NCBI RefSeq assembly: GCF_047511655.1
Contig: NC_133389.1
Span: 37,803,295 to 37,867,294 of the forward strand
Length of the DNA stretch: 64,000 nt
Direction of reading: 5' to 3'
DNA from: Castor canadensis
Lineage: Eukaryota; Chordata; Mammalia; Rodentia; Castoridae
Made by a program: the position numbers and the translations under genes. A model generated the notes under the pieces. That model did not search any database. It was given only the letters and a program-made list of their open reading frames with translations, and was not told the origin of the DNA. Positions 23,345 through 35,175 of this stretch are shown piece after piece (the first letter of the stretch is position 1; each line of letters begins with the position of its first letter).

Positions 23345-25410
23345 TTACTCTGTCATCATCTAAAATAAAGAATAATATCTATTGATTCAATAAACAAAGA
23401 AGCCTGAGACAACAGGAAATTAATTGTACCATCATCCCCTTGGACTACCAGATAGGCTTCCCAAAGTGAGTGCCTAGCTCTTTAGTGGAGCTACAAACTA
23501 CATTATTTATTGCTTCTACAATACTTAAGACCCAAGGTGATCCAAAATAATATGCATGGCACAAGAAGAGGGCAGAAAAGAAGAAAGTGGCACAGAAAGA
23601 AGGGGCAAAAGCCCAAAAGACACACTTTAATGGCAGTGGCACCTACTTGTGACTTCCAGCAGGAAACTCAAACTGCTCTTTTGCTTGTTGGCTACTGCTC
23701 TCAGCTAAAAGTAACCATTAGGAAGAAACCAAGGACTCTTCTAGGAATGACATGCCACATCTAGTACGAGGAGCTAGATGAAATGGTATGCTCTACTCAG
23801 GCCAGCCTAGGGTGCCATCAACACTGTTTGCATTAACGGTTTTCATTCTTTTCACGGAGCCCCAATCAAGAGGCAGGAATTATTTGGAACCCCACTCCTA
23901 CCCCTACTCCATTCAGCACTGCCATTTCCTAAATTGGTCCCCTTACTTATAGTCTGAGTCAGAAGGGGAAAGGAACCTAGCCAAAGACAGAGGGAATTTC
24001 AAAAGTCCTATTGATTCCCCTTCCTCCCCACCAGGAGATCTTTAAAAATTGAAGTTAAAATTAGTTTCTCATACATTCATCCAACCAAGGATGGTTGCTG
24101 ACCAACTTTGTGGCATGCTTTAAGTGTGGACTAAAAACACCACACTGCCCCAAAATATCTCCCCACTGGCCTGAAATTTATTCTACTTCATAAGCATGCC
24201 TGAAATTCTACCAATTAGAAATTCATTTGCAAGCCCCTCTTGTAAAATGTGCAAGAGTGATTAGCTTTATTTGCTGCTGTTTTGGAATCTAAAATTAGGA
24301 CCAATGGCTGGGCCTAATAAAGAAAAATTGATGGGCTTTCTTTTAACTGAAAAATCCTCTTGTCAGTTCTTCCTCTTCATCAGGTGACTGGCAACTCCCA
24401 TGAGTGACAGATCTCTTCAGGCAAAAATCTCCTCTGGACAGCTGTGAAGAAGTAGAAAGTTCTTCCTTGTGGTGCTTTAAAATTTGCTTACTGACACTCT
24501 CTGTGGTTTGACCTAGATCTGCCCTCACAACATAAAGTCTAATCATTGGCCCCATATCAAGAATTCTAAGCCAGGCTTTGTATCCCTGGGAACTCCTCCA
24601 ACCCTTCCTCCATGTCTGACTGTTGGGCAACATCTGTGCACTGGCTTGGCTAGATGAGGTAAGGCTTGAGGATCTATTACCTGCCCCCTAGAAAGTCACT
24701 TTTAATTAGATAGAAGATATAGGGTTCTATGATATGAAGTAATAACCATATGTTCCCTGCACTGCATATGAACTCAGGCATAGACTGAAGGCTAAAGCTT
24801 CACATAGGTGTTGTAGGACCAGCTAAGCAACAGGCCTTGGTTAGAGAAGTCAAATCAGAGAGAAGAGCTGAAGAAGGTACCAACACCAGGCTGGTTGGCT
24901 TTGGTAGACATGGACTGGTGTGCAAGAGAGCCTGGGGGTGCCCTTTAATGCCATGCCAGAAGCTGTTTGCTATTTCTCCATGAAATTCTGTTCCTGATGG
25001 CTCAAGACAGCTCTCTGACCTGCATCAACCTCTCACTGATTAGAGGCTTTGAGAAGGTTTCTCAACTCCCATAAGACTTCATCGCTAAGTGAGGACTTTT
25101 CTATCTGGCTACCTGATAGAGTTTTATGAGATTTCCAGGAAATGATGAACTTGAGCATGGTTTGAAGGGTGTACAGCAGAATGCTGTGCAACATCCAGGA
25201 ATGGAGACCATGGTTGACTTTGGGCTTGTGGAGCTTCTCAGGTCCATAGCTAGGAATTATCACCAGAAGGAGCACCAGTACCCTAAGTAAAGCACATTTC
25301 TAACAGAATCCAAGGGCCAACTCTTCCAAAAGCATAACTATCAGTTCTTTGCCCCTTGTAATTTTTTGTAACAAAACAGTATGTGATGAAACTTTCTTCA
25401 TGATTGTATC
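23345..25410. other. Unique non-coding sequence
   Basis: About 2 kb without a recognised gene or young repeat. Frames at 23510-23764 (+), 24343-24633 (-) and 25033-25275 (-) have no recognisable protein features. Confidence 0.35.
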
Positions 25411-25414
25411 TTTT

Positions 25415-25875
25415 TTTCCTAGATCTACTGAGGTATAATTGGCAAATGAGAATGGTATATATCTAAAACATACAGTGTGTTGATTGAGAAATGATTACCA
25501 TAATCAAAATAATTAGCATTTCCATCATCTCACATATTTGCTTTGTGTGTGTATGTGTGTGTGGTGAGAACACTTAAGATCTATTCTCTTGGCATATTTC
25601 AAGTGTTTAATACAGTACTGTAAAAGATAGTTACCATACTGTACTTCTGATCTCCAAAACTTATTCATTTCATAGCTGAAACTTTGTACCTCTGATCAGC
25701 ATTTTCCCATTTCCTTCACCCCAGCTCCTGGCAACCACCATCATATTCTCTGCTTCTGTGTTTTTCACTTTTTAGATTCCACATACAAGTTAGATCACGT
25801 GGTATCTTCCCGTGTCTGGCTTATTTCACTCAGCAAAATGTTCTCCAAATCCTATATTTCAACTTGGTGTATGAA
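25415..25875 (-). mobile_element. Old L1 3' UTR, inverted (L1M type)
   Basis: The plus strand shows 'tactgaggtataattggcaa', 'atatctaaaacatacagtgt', 'tgattaccataatcaaaat', 'ccaactcctggcaaccacc'-like text, 'gattccacatacaagttaga' and 'tatttcactcagcaaaatg'. This is the reverse complement of a mammalian-wide L1 3' UTR joined to the last ORF2 codons. A short TG-rich run lies inside at 25544-25562. It is 5'-truncated near 25875. Confidence 0.75.
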
Positions 25876-25879
25876 ACAG

Positions 25880-26320
25880 GGATGTTCAGGTTGGTTCTAC
25901 AGTATGGCCAGTCACATGCAGTTGTCTGGTTGGTCACACAGTATGCAGGAAACAAATTGGGTGATGCATAGCATCTGTTTGGGTTATTCACCTGCTGACC
26001 CTAGACTAGATTCTTACTTTTATAGATATGTGGAAGACAGGAATGGGGGGATTTGGAGCTCCTCATAAGGGAGGTAGAATCAGAAATATACAGAGGAAGT
26101 ATACCCAAGTTTGAGTAAACTTGCCAAGGTGACCTGAACTGAGATGTATCTATTTGAAAATTTAATTCCTAGTGAAAATCAAGGAAGGAAGTCAGAACTG
26201 GCTTCCCACTCTTCCACAAGAACAACCTGGAGAGTCTCCAGGCCTTGTGGTAATTAAGGGAGTAGGACTAGGTGATCTTTTTCTATAACTTCCTTTTTTA
26301 CCCTTGCACCCCCAAACATG
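25880..26320. other. Unique non-coding sequence
   Basis: No gene recognised. The frame at 25799-26068 begins in the L1 remnant and has no known motif. Confidence 0.35.
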
Positions 26321-26324
26321 GCTG

Positions 26325-26530
26325 ATTCCAGTTCATCCTTCAAGACTCAGCCTTAACTTTGTTTGCTCAGGAAGAATTTCCTATTTTCTGTAGACTAAAG
26401 CCCTTGCCAGACACTAGCAAAGCGCTTTTACCCTCTCCCATATTCTCCCTGAGTTGTAACCACTATATCTTTTTGTAACTTACAGTAACTGGCACAGGGT
26501 AGGTATGTAATAAATTAATATTTAAAAGTG
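26325..26530 (+). mobile_element. L2 3'-end remnant
   Basis: 'ttcatccttcaagactcagc' (the L2 'tcaggtctcagctcaaatg' region), 'aggaagaatttcctattttc', then 'ggcacagggtaggtatgtaa' followed by 'taaattaatatttaaaa'. This order is characteristic of L2 3' ends. A short (GA)7 run follows at 26530-26543. Confidence 0.65.
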
Positions 26531-26544
26531 AGAGAGAGAGAGAT

Positions 26545-27095
26545 CTTAGTAAAGGTGAAATCATCAGCTCTGTCAGAATGCAAGTGGAAGCTAAGAAAAG
26601 GTCCACTGGCCTAAAGAGAGGATTTAACTACTGTAATAAACTGCCAGTAACCACAAACTCTTAGCAGCAAAGTATCTTCAGTCAAATGGTAGATTTGACT
26701 AAGAGAACATGCAGGTTCCAAGCCTATGCCCCAAGAGGCCTTGTAACTTTTTATCTTGCCACCCTTGAAACCTAGTGACAACCCTATGAACAAGCCCAAG
26801 CTGGCTTGCTGGAAGTTGAGAGTCCCCTGGAGAAGAACCAAAGTGCTCTAACCAAGAGCCAGCCAATTCTTGGCCAATAGCCTGCCAGTGTCCAGACATG
26901 TGAGTGAGGCCACCTTATGTCATCAGGCTACCAGCAATTCACCAGCAGACTGGACACCTGAAAAAGCCCAGCAGTGACCAGTTGAAGCAGTCCAGAAGGC
27001 ACAAATGATTAAGTGAAACCACATAATCATGAACTGCATAAATGGTGGTCATTTAAAGCCACAGTACAATTTGCAATGCTGCAAAAGCTAACAGA
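26545..27095. other. Unique non-coding sequence
   Basis: No gene recognised. 26895-27090 ('accagcagactggacacctg' to 'aagctaacagatac') may be the edge of an old LTR, since 'aaagctaacagatacag' resembles a MaLR end, but I could not follow a full element. Confidence 0.3.
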
Positions 27096-27104
27096 TACAG
27101 TTTC

Positions 27105-27270
27105 CCCTCAACCTTTTTTATTAGCATATATTTATTGTGCAAAGTGGTTTCATTTTGATATTTCTATACATGCATATAATTTAGTTTGATCAAATTCATC
27201 CCCTCTATTTCTCTCTCTTTCCTCTCCTCCTTTGCCTGTTTTTGTTTAATTTATCAGGTCCAACTCTTGA
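27105..27270 (-). mobile_element. L1 3' UTR tail, inverted
   Basis: Begins with an inverted poly-A (27110-27120, T-rich), then 'ttcattttgatatttctata', 'catgcatataatttagtttg' and 'atcaaattcatcccctcta', the reverse complement of an L1 3' UTR end. Comparable tails lie at 11965 and 18755. No ORF2 remains. Confidence 0.6.
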
Positions 27271-27474
27271 TGAGTGACACTGGAAGAAAAGGGCAGAACT
27301 AAGCTGCATTAGTTACACTAAGAGCCCAGGACCCTTTTAAGGGAGGTACAACCTGAATTCTAATCCCTGCATCATAAGCCTCATGTTGGGGGCACCGTCC
27401 AAGTGGATCACAGTGGCCACGATCAGTCATTTAGTCAAAGTAGATAACAGTTAATAACACCCATAGTGCCTCAT

Positions 27475-27680
27475 ATGTGCCACTCTTCAAGGAGAATCTT
27501 TACATCTGCTATCTCATTTAATTTTCACAACAACCCTGTGAAATGGTAACACTGTTCATTTCCATTTTCTAGATGAGTAAATGAAGACATTTACTCATGA
27601 TAAATGATAAGTCATTTCCCCAAGGTCATACTCAGAGGAAGAAGTGAAGTTGAAATTTGAACTGGAGAAGAATGACATCT
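27475..27680 (-). mobile_element. MIR SINE, inverted
   Basis: Reads as reverse-complement MIR: 'ctcatttaattttcacaac', 'aaccctgtgaaatggtaac', 'cattttctagatgagtaaat', 'ccccaaggtcatactcagag', 'aagttgaaatttgaactgg'. This is the MIR sequence around the conserved core. Ancient tRNA-derived SINE, no longer active. Confidence 0.75.
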
Positions 27681-27689
27681 GAGAGTCAA

Positions 27690-28280
27690 TGCGTTTACTT
27701 AGGATGCTAACCTGCTAAGTTCTCTGGCAAGATGGTTTGATTGGAGACCCAAAAGGGATTTTCCAAGAAGGAAAAGGGAATGTGAACTGGTGACTTAGGG
27801 TCAGTACTAAGACCTAAAACATTTCATGGGGACGAGATGATCCTGGTATTAACATGGTGGAAACTAGAAGAAGCCAGTCATTCTGGAGAAGTGTTTTGAG
27901 GGAACAATGGCTCAGCATGTGAGAGAGTGTTAGTGAATCCTCAGGTTTGGGAAAACTCGACATAGAGCAAAAAGATCTGTACCCATAGGTCATCATCAGG
28001 GCTGCAGGCAGGGGCACACAGGCAGCACAGGCCTTGTGGACAAGAATGCAGCAAAGAACCACACCCCATGGAACTGAGCCATAGACAGATGGAGCTTTCA
28101 GTGTTCTCTATGCTTTGAAAAAAAATATGTGTGGGAGAAACAAAATGAGGAACTGGATTTCCTGATAATGTGAGAAGTTGAGGTCTTAAGTGACTGATCA
28201 GGACAATAAAACAAAGGTGACCATATTTTTACCCAAAGCAGGTAAAGTGGTCTTAGTGGCTTCATGAACATTACTTGAGT
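27690..28280. other. Unique non-coding sequence
   Basis: No gene or named repeat recognised. Confidence 0.35.
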
Positions 28281-28284
28281 AGGA

Positions 28285-28480
28285 CCTCACAGTTTTTACT
28301 TTCAAATGCTTTATTTGCATCTCACAATGATGCTGCAAGGTGGAAGGTGGGTGGAGCAGGCACCATTGTTTCTGTTTCTCAGATGATGGAACTGTGGCTC
28401 AGGGGAAAACAGAGCCAGTGGAGGTAGAGCCAAAATTCTAATACAGGGCTGTGCCCTCCAGATCCCCAATTCCCTTCCTC
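28285..28480 (-). mobile_element. MIR SINE, inverted
   Basis: 'atgctttatttgcatctcac', 'aatgatgctgcaaggtggaa', 'ttctcagatgatggaactgt', 'gagccaaaattctaatacag'. This follows the order of a reverse-complement MIR ('tttacagatgaggaaactg ... gagctgggatttgaaccc'), at high divergence. Confidence 0.6.
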
Positions 28481-28689
28481 TGAGCCATGACTCCTTTCCA
28501 TAAACGTGATAAGTAGTGCAACAATCAGAGAGAGATCATAATTCAGAGCAGAAATCCAAAGAAGGGACATTGGTGACTCATCAAAAGAAGGGACCAAACT
28601 CTTAGAGGAATACCAAGAAGGTCACTATATCCCAAGGTAGTAATGCTTTGAGGAAGAGATGGGGGCTTGAGCTTATTTAATTCTTTCAA

Positions 28690-29360
28690 GCAACTGTTTC
28701 ACAGATAAATGGTTCTTTGAAAAGTTGCTGATGAATTCCATCCAGTCATTTTTTAAGCAACAAGTTGCTTGGGGCCTATCTGCAAAATAGTCTGCTACTT
28801 GATGTGATCCATTATTACTCAAACCGTTTTATGTGCTAAACACATCATGGTGCTTTTTTCATGTTTGCTGGTTTGTTAACTTAAAACAGAGGCTGTTCTA
28901 AGGCAAAAACCCCAGCTCTCCATCCCAGTTTGGGCCAAATCCCAGCTGCTGCTGCTTTGATAGAAAACACAACTTTCCATGGCTGACTGTTGAGCAACAC
29001 AAGCAAGAAGAAGACCCCCACCTTCTGAAGTCAGTGCTCTGGAAATGGGTTTTTATTGGAGAGGGGAAGAGAGAAATTGCTGAAATGGGAGGAATTATCA
29101 TTTCTCTAGTCGTCTTTGGATAACAAATTGCTGAGGCCTAAATATCCACAGATTATTCTATCTGAGTTTATCTTGTTGTGACAGATCCACATGCTGTAAT
29201 CAGTCATGCTGCGTATCCATAAAACAGCTTTAGTACACGTGTATTCTTCTCAAAATAAAGTTGTAACGTTTACACATAACAACTTATTGGGCTGCATGCT
29301 TTGCCCAACAACGTATGCTCAGTATCACTGACGTTTTATTGGATCCCACACAAACTTTTG
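28690..29360. promoter_or_regulatory. Candidate conserved non-coding element(s)
   Basis: Repeat-free sequence in two blocks, 28690-28875 and 29105-29360. The second retains CpGs in an AT-rich setting (tagtcgtc, gctgcgtatcc, cacgtg, taacgttt, aacgtatg, tgacgtttt). It carries a perfect inverted repeat TTGGGC (29287-29292) / GCCCAA (29303-29308) and 'ctgacgttttattgg' with a CRE half-site next to an inverted CCAAT. No frame is open across either block. The texture fits a regulatory element; conservation is not visible from one sequence. Confidence 0.3.
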
Positions 29361-29364
29361 CCTA

Positions 29365-30840
29365 ATACAGTCATTCTACAGAGAAAAGTTAATTGAAGCC
29401 TTGACTGTAATAAGGAAAATTAGAAAAAGAGAAGGAACTGAGGCAACCTGCTCTGGGCGCTACACAGAGACCAAGGTAGGAGGAATATGGGGATAAAATA
29501 AGGCAGAACTTGAAGCCCCCCACTTTCATGCAATGCACAAACAAGTAAGACAAGTCAGCTCTGTGGACCTCAGCTGACTCATCCATAAATTATTTGGCAT
29601 TACCAAAAGCTAATGCAAACTACTTAGAGAAAATGAGAGAAGTGGAAGAGGATGGAGAAATTGTGGGAAGTAGTTCCTGGGCAGAACCTAGGCATCATTG
29701 GCCAGTGTGGCACAGAGCACAGAAGTCTACTTCCTCTGATTCAATATGGGGGTGGTTGGTGGTAAGACAGTACGAAGAGTAGTTTAAATCTTTCTCTAGT
29801 GACCATCACTCTCAGTTACAGCTGTAATCTGTTCATTTCGCTCATGACACCTATTAAAATCTGTATAAACACTATATATTTGTTGATTTATTCATCACCT
29901 CTATCTCCCTACCCCACCCACCCTACTTCCATGAAACAGTGGCTGTCTTGCACACTGGGATATCACCAAATAGTTGTCACATGAATGAAAAACAAAAGAG
30001 GCCAGGAATGCACCTCTTTCACACTCAGAGGATTTCCACGGATCTCGTATTCTGGGTGGCCCTTCTGGCTAAAGTCATAATCTACCTTTCTTCATAACTT
30101 TGTCTGAGCTCACCTGTCCTATGCACATGATCTTGACCATATAAACAACCTAGAAACAACAGCTCATGTTGTTATGTGGACAACATAAGGGCTCCTCTGA
30201 TCAGAAGACACATGAGATGCAGATTGATTTGGATACTCACCTAAGAACAAGTAAATGCTGTATAAATAAATAGTACTTTCTGTGTTGTAAAAGTGCTCCA
30301 TGGAGTGAGGGAGTGAGTGCAATGTAGGACTGTGCTAGTTGTTCTTCAAGTATCAATATCACCCCGGCCTGTGTTCTACTCTTTGGAGTCCTCAGTAGGT
30401 TTAAGCTACAGCATGGAAGGCTATCATTACAAAATGTTCAGAGATGATTTTGATGTGCTATAAAGTTTGAAATCAGTAGGATCGTACAATGGCTTAGGTT
30501 TCTTCCAGTTTCGATTCTAAATCAGTTTTAAATGTTCTTTTAGGAAGACCAAAAGGGCAGAAATGAATGAATGGTTTTCTGAAAACTCAATAGGTCTTAG
30601 ACAAAACAATAAATCTTGGGCAAAACAAATAGTTTAATGAAAATAAAATTAGAGTTATCACTGCCCATTGAGCATATTATGCTCATTTTCTGCCCCATCT
30701 TTGGTTTATGGAATTTTTCAACCACCAGCATTATGATGGTTGCTTCCTCTATAGACTCTCCAAATCATACCCATTTGATCTAGAAAATGAAGGGATATGG
30801 CTAATCATGTGAAAGTTGACTGACAATTAGGCAAAGAATC
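29365..30840. other. Unique non-coding sequence
   Basis: No gene or young repeat recognised. Frames at 29389-29586, 29594-29782 and 29799-29984 have no known motif. Confidence 0.35.
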
Positions 30841-30843
30841 TGC

Positions 30844-30860
30844 CTCAGCTCTGTCTTTCT
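30844..30860. repeat. L1 target-site duplication, left copy
   Basis: CTCAGCTCTGTCTTTCT directly precedes the inverted A tail. It matches 31829-31845 with a single mismatch over 17 bp. Confidence 0.9.
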
Positions 30861-31828
30861 TTTTTTTTTTATTGTTTTATTATTCATATGTGCATACAAG
30901 GCTTGGGTCATTTCTCCCCCCTGCCCTACCCCCTCCCTTACCACCCACTCCACCCCCTCCCTCTCCCCCCAACCCCCTCCATACCCAGCAGAAACTATTT
31001 TGCCCTTATCTCTAATTTTGTTGAAGAGAGAGTATAAGCAATAATAGGAAGGAACAAGTGTTTTTTTTTGGTTGAGATAAGGATAGCTATACAGGGAGTT
31101 GACTCACATTAATTTCCTGTGTATGTGTGTTACCTTCTAGGTTAATTCTTTTTGATCTAAGCTTTTCTCTAGTTCCTGGTCCCCTTTTCCTATTGGCCTC
31201 AGCTGCTTTTAATGTAACTGCTTTAGTTTCTCTGCATTAAGGGCAACAAATGCTAGCTAATTTTTTAGGTGTCTTACCTATCCTCACACCTCCCTTGTAT
31301 GCTCTCACTTTTATCATGTGCTCAAAGTCCAATTCCCTTGTTGTGTTTGCCTTTGATCTAATGTCCGCATATGAGGGAGAACATATGATTTTTGGTCTTT
31401 TGGGCTAGGCTAACCTCACTCAGAATGATGTTCTCCAATTCCATCCATTTACCAGAGAATGGTAACATTTCGTTCTTTTTCATGGCTGCATAAAATTCCA
31501 TTGTGTATAGATACCACATTTTCTTGATCCATTTGTCAGTGGTGGGGCATCTTGGCTGTTTCCATAACTTGGCTACTGTGAAAAGTGCTGCAATAAACAT
31601 GGGTGTGCAGGTGCCTCTGGAGTAACCTGTGTCACAGTCTTTTGGGTATATCCCCGAGAGTGGTATTGCTGGATCAAATGGTAGATCAATGTTTAGCTTT
31701 TTAAGTAGCCTTCAAATTTTTTTTCCAGAGAGGTTGTACTAGTTTACATTCCCACCAACAGTGTAAGAGGGTTCCTTTTTCCCCCGCATCCTCACCAACA
31801 CCTGTTGTTGGTGGTGTTGCTAATGATG
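30861..31828 (-). mobile_element. 5'-truncated L1 insertion, inverted
   Basis: A complete single insertion, bounded by a 17-bp target-site duplication. On the minus strand it carries the last ~157 codons of ORF2 (stop at 31358-31360), a 3' UTR with the same polypurine tract seen at 22600-22655 (here as C-rich text at about 30925-30985) and an A tail at 30861-30870. The text is close to the 19641-22705 copy, so both belong to the same young subfamily. Confidence 0.95.
31358..31828 (-). pseudogene. LINE-1 ORF2 C-terminal fragment
   Basis: The minus strand encodes the C-terminal end of L1 ORF2p. An open stretch of 80 codons (31358-31600) reads MFIAALFTVAKLWKQPRC and continues through the IKKMWYLYTMEFYAAMKKNE region to a normal ORF2 stop after SLICGH. 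Upstream, on to the truncation point at 31828, the zinc-knuckle region is still recognisable but the frame is damaged. The RT and endonuclease are absent, so no activity is possible. Confidence 0.9.
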
Positions 31829-31845
31829 CTCAGCCCTGTCTTTCT
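31829..31845. repeat. L1 target-site duplication, right copy
   Basis: CTCAGCCCTGTCTTTCT follows the 5' truncation point and repeats 30844-30860 with one mismatch. Confidence 0.9.
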
Positions 31846-31849
31846 GAGA

Positions 31850-32030
31850 GCTTTTAAATTTGTATGAGATGGTCCACTCACTGAACAAATATGGTTGACC
31901 TTATGCTATGTATCAACAACAGTGATGCCTGCTGGGTATGGAGCAGTGATCAAACAGATAAAGGAACATGGTCTTTGCTTCATACTTAAGCATCATTGCT
32001 TAAGAGCAATCTTCAGTTTGCAGGTGAGTG
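31850..32030. other. Possible ancient repeat
   Basis: 'gctgggtatggagcagtgat', 'aaacagataaaggaacatgg' and 'tctttgcttcatacttaag' resemble a widespread old mammalian repeat ('ggggatacagcagtgaac ... ccctgccctcatggagc'), also seen at 33250-33400 and 41390-41525. I cannot name the family with certainty. Confidence 0.3.
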
Positions 32031-32035
32031 ACTTG

Positions 32036-32097
32036 TTTTTGGTTTTGGTTTTTTGTTTTGTTTTGTTTTGTTTTGTTTTCAGTACTGGGGATTGAAC
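32036..32097 (-). mobile_element. Truncated SINE 3' end with (TTTTG)n tail
   Basis: On the minus strand: 'gttcaatccccagtactg' (the 3' end of the ID part), followed by a TTTTG/CAAAA pentanucleotide tail (32043-32080 on the plus strand). Only the last ~20 bp of SINE body are left. Confidence 0.6.
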
Positions 32098-32099
32098 AG

Positions 32100-33055
32100 A
32101 GTGATATGACTAGTCTATTACAGACTAATATAGAGACAGGTTCCAATAGCTTAAGAAGCAAACTCACCTAAAGAATCCCAGACATTATCCTGATGATTAT
32201 CCATTCAATCATCTAAGGTTTTATTCTCACACTGCGGTGGGGTATAAGAGGTTAACAGTCATGTGACTCTAGGTGAGGCTACTCTGCCCCAGCAAAATAT
32301 GCAAATAAGCAAGCTGAGTTTAGCTGTACATTAAGGGATATGTGCCTGGGAAACGGATCTGGTGTCCTGGCCTCTCTACCAGGCTGGCTGTACATTGCTT
32401 ATGCTGAACTGCTGACCTTCACACGTCTATGCATTTGATGGGTTACCATGGCTATGAGGGAGAGAAGGAGGCCTAGGAGCATGTTGGACACAAGCAGAAG
32501 CAAACCATCCTGGTGAATCTGTGCTGCTGAGATAATCTCATACATTAGGGGTCAGGAGTCTTATCTTCTCAGGCCAAGTCTTGTTCCTTGCTCAAAGCAC
32601 CTGGAAATCATTTGCATTGTTCTGGGTTAACCTGTGTAGCATTGTAAGCAAGGAGTCAGGGATTAAGGACTCTGATGCAGTTTGTAAAGCACTTGCACAT
32701 TCATTACCCCACTTACCCAGCATGGATTCCTTTCCCTAACTTAAGTAATGCCTAGCCAGATATTGGCACAGGCTCTGTTAGGAGTTTCCTCCATTTCTGC
32801 CCAACTACCATGCACTAAATCCAGCCCCTGCATTTGATAACACTGGAAGCATGAGTGGGGTCCTAATGGCCCCCCAAAATCTGATTCTTGGTCCCAGGTT
32901 TGACTCATTTTCTCCTGACCCAACCAGCCCACTCCTCTCTTGAATGTTGTGTTCTGGAAGCATTTTCACTGATGAGTTATTAATGGTGATTCTAAGCACC
33001 AAGGGAAGTTATTTCTTATTTCCAGGATAGAAATGGGTTTGATCACTCTTGACTT
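32100..33055. other. Unique non-coding sequence
   Basis: No gene or named repeat recognised. Confidence 0.35.
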
Positions 33056-33079
33056 TCTTGCAGAAGACAATAGAACTAA

Positions 33080-33235
33080 CAACCATTGAGTATTTTATGA
33101 ATGTCAGACACTACTTTTTATGTGTATTAACTCATTTTTTTCCTGAAAAACCGTCAGGTAGACGGTATGATCTCCCCCTTTACAGGTGACAGAGGCTTAG
33201 TAAACGCAAGCCATATTTGTGTTGTACAAGTAATC
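33080..33235 (-). mobile_element. MIR SINE, inverted
   Basis: 'gtgtattaactcattttttt', 'gtcaggtagacggtatgatc', 'tccccctttacaggtgacag', 'aggcttagtaaacgcaagcc' correspond to the reverse complement of the MIR core. It is ancient and diverged. Confidence 0.55.
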
Positions 33236-33239
33236 AATG

Positions 33240-35040
33240 GGATGGGTGGGATGCAGGACAATGAGACTGAACCCTTCCAATCATTACTGAGGAGATGCTT
33301 GCATTCAAGATGTGTTTTCCAAGCTCCTCCTGTGTGGCAGGTCGCACATCTACAGGGATACAGCAGTGAATCAGGCAATAGTCTCTGCTCTGAGTTGCCC
33401 GCAGGCTGGCTGGTCACTCTGAGCCTCCCCTGTTATTGATAATATAAAGTAATTGGTAATATCACAGAGGCTTGAGCCCTGTCTGAGACCAGAGAGAACT
33501 GCCCAAAAGACACAACCTCGGTGAGGAGGGAAGAGGGTACCCTGTGTGAACAGAGCAGCAGAAACAAGGGTTTGAAATGCAAAACACTCAGTACCACTGG
33601 TCAAGTAGGGCATGATGAGCTGTGTACTGAGTTAAGGGAACTGGGCTTTATCCTGAAATTACTGAAGCACTATTGATATGTTTTAAGCAGAGGAATAATA
33701 TAAAAGGGACTTTCCCTGAAGTTAATTTTTAAATTAAGTCCCTGCTTCTCATCTTATTTTCCTGTGGTTGCTTCTTTCCAATAAAAGTGAGTTCAAATGG
33801 TAAACTTGCTAAATAAGATTCTCTGCCTGCTAATTAGCTGAAGTTTCACTGCCCTGTATGGTGAGGTGAGATGATTTTCTCCATCTTGCTTTCTCTTTCC
33901 CACACTCGAGAAGTTTAAGCTGTTTGGGCCCAACAAGCTAACGGCAAAGTCCAGACACATGTCTCTGAATATTTGTAGCTTCCATTTCTTCTGGATGTAC
34001 CTTTACTTTGGGTGTCTGTCTACAATAATCACCTGATAGCCACTCAATGCTGCCAGAGTTCACCAAGGGCTGACAATGCTCCATTTGTCAGGTACTAAAG
34101 GGCTCATGTCACCAGTGTCAATGCTGACCTTCTGGCTGGCTGCACTGAGGCTGCTCTTCCCAACCTAATGAGGGCAAGGTCAAGGCCAGATTTGGAGGAA
34201 CTGGACAGGCAGGGCCTTGCCCTCACAGAGCACTCTTTATTTGGCTCACATGCAATTTCATCAGGCAATTCATCATGGAAAAGTGAGGGAGGAAGAAGCC
34301 ATTGGCTTGCCATACAAGCCTACCAAGTCAATTATGGTGACTGATGTAGCTTTAGGCAGTATAGATAGTTTCTTCTCATAGCTGAGACTGTGTCTTTTAT
34401 TGGCTCAAAATGTCCAAAGCTCCCAGCTCATAGCACATATGTGAACTTGCTTTTAGCTGTACTCCTCTTCAGAACCTTCTTTTTCCACATATGGGAGAGG
34501 TCTCAGAAATTGAGCTCCAGCCAATCTGTGCTGTGTTATGACCTTGAGACACCAAGATCATGGACAATGCCTTCTTTAAAATGAGGGCTTTTGCCCCTGG
34601 ACCATGATAACCTACAAGACAAGAGTCTATGTGCTAGGTGTGCACACTGCTTTGTCAGACCCCCAAAGTGATCCACAGGTTAATAAGTACTGGTCTGGAA
34701 GGTGCTTGCACATTGACCCTGTTGCAAACCCCTAAGCCCAAGGCCAGCCTTCCCCACAGGGGGTCTGCCCAATCACATCCTGTTGACCCAACTAATGCAA
34801 ACATGGCAATAATTTATTTCAGTTCAAAGAAATGCAAATTGGGTTAATATCCCTTTCTCTGAACCATCACATATTCAATGTAAACTAATTCATTTCCATA
34901 GCAGTGAATTTTTCTAGAAACAAATGATTCTCTGTTCTGCACAATTCGAACTAGCACATTTTTAATGCAACAAACATTTATAAACCACTCATCTCTCCCC
35001 CTTCCCTCCTTCCTAAAAATACCCCTTGCAGTACCAACTT
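33240..35040. other. Mostly unique non-coding sequence
   Basis: 33250-33400 and 33630-33710 resemble very old interspersed repeats ('acagggatacagcagtgaat', 'gggctttatcctgaaattac'), family uncertain. No gene is recognised; frames such as 33167-33439, 33371-33613 and 34638-34847 have no known protein motifs. Confidence 0.35.
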
Positions 35041-35042
35041 CG

Positions 35043-35175
35043 AGCCTACAGCCTGTCATCCCAAACTGCAGTATTGTATTTATATAATGGGACTGTTTCA
35101 ATCCCAGTCATCAAATTACCGTTTATTATTATCCCCATTTTACAGATAAAGGAACTAGGACACCAGGAGGTCAGC
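35043..35175 (-). repeat. Left arm of a 133-bp inverted duplication
   Basis: The reverse complement of this segment aligns with 35927-36058. By hand there are about 16 mismatches and 3 gap positions (roughly 86% identity). Part of it ('tttatctgtaaaatggggat') resembles the MIR core, but the shared text continues well past MIR ('cagtttgggatgacaggctg'). It lies in otherwise unique sequence. Confidence 0.75.
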
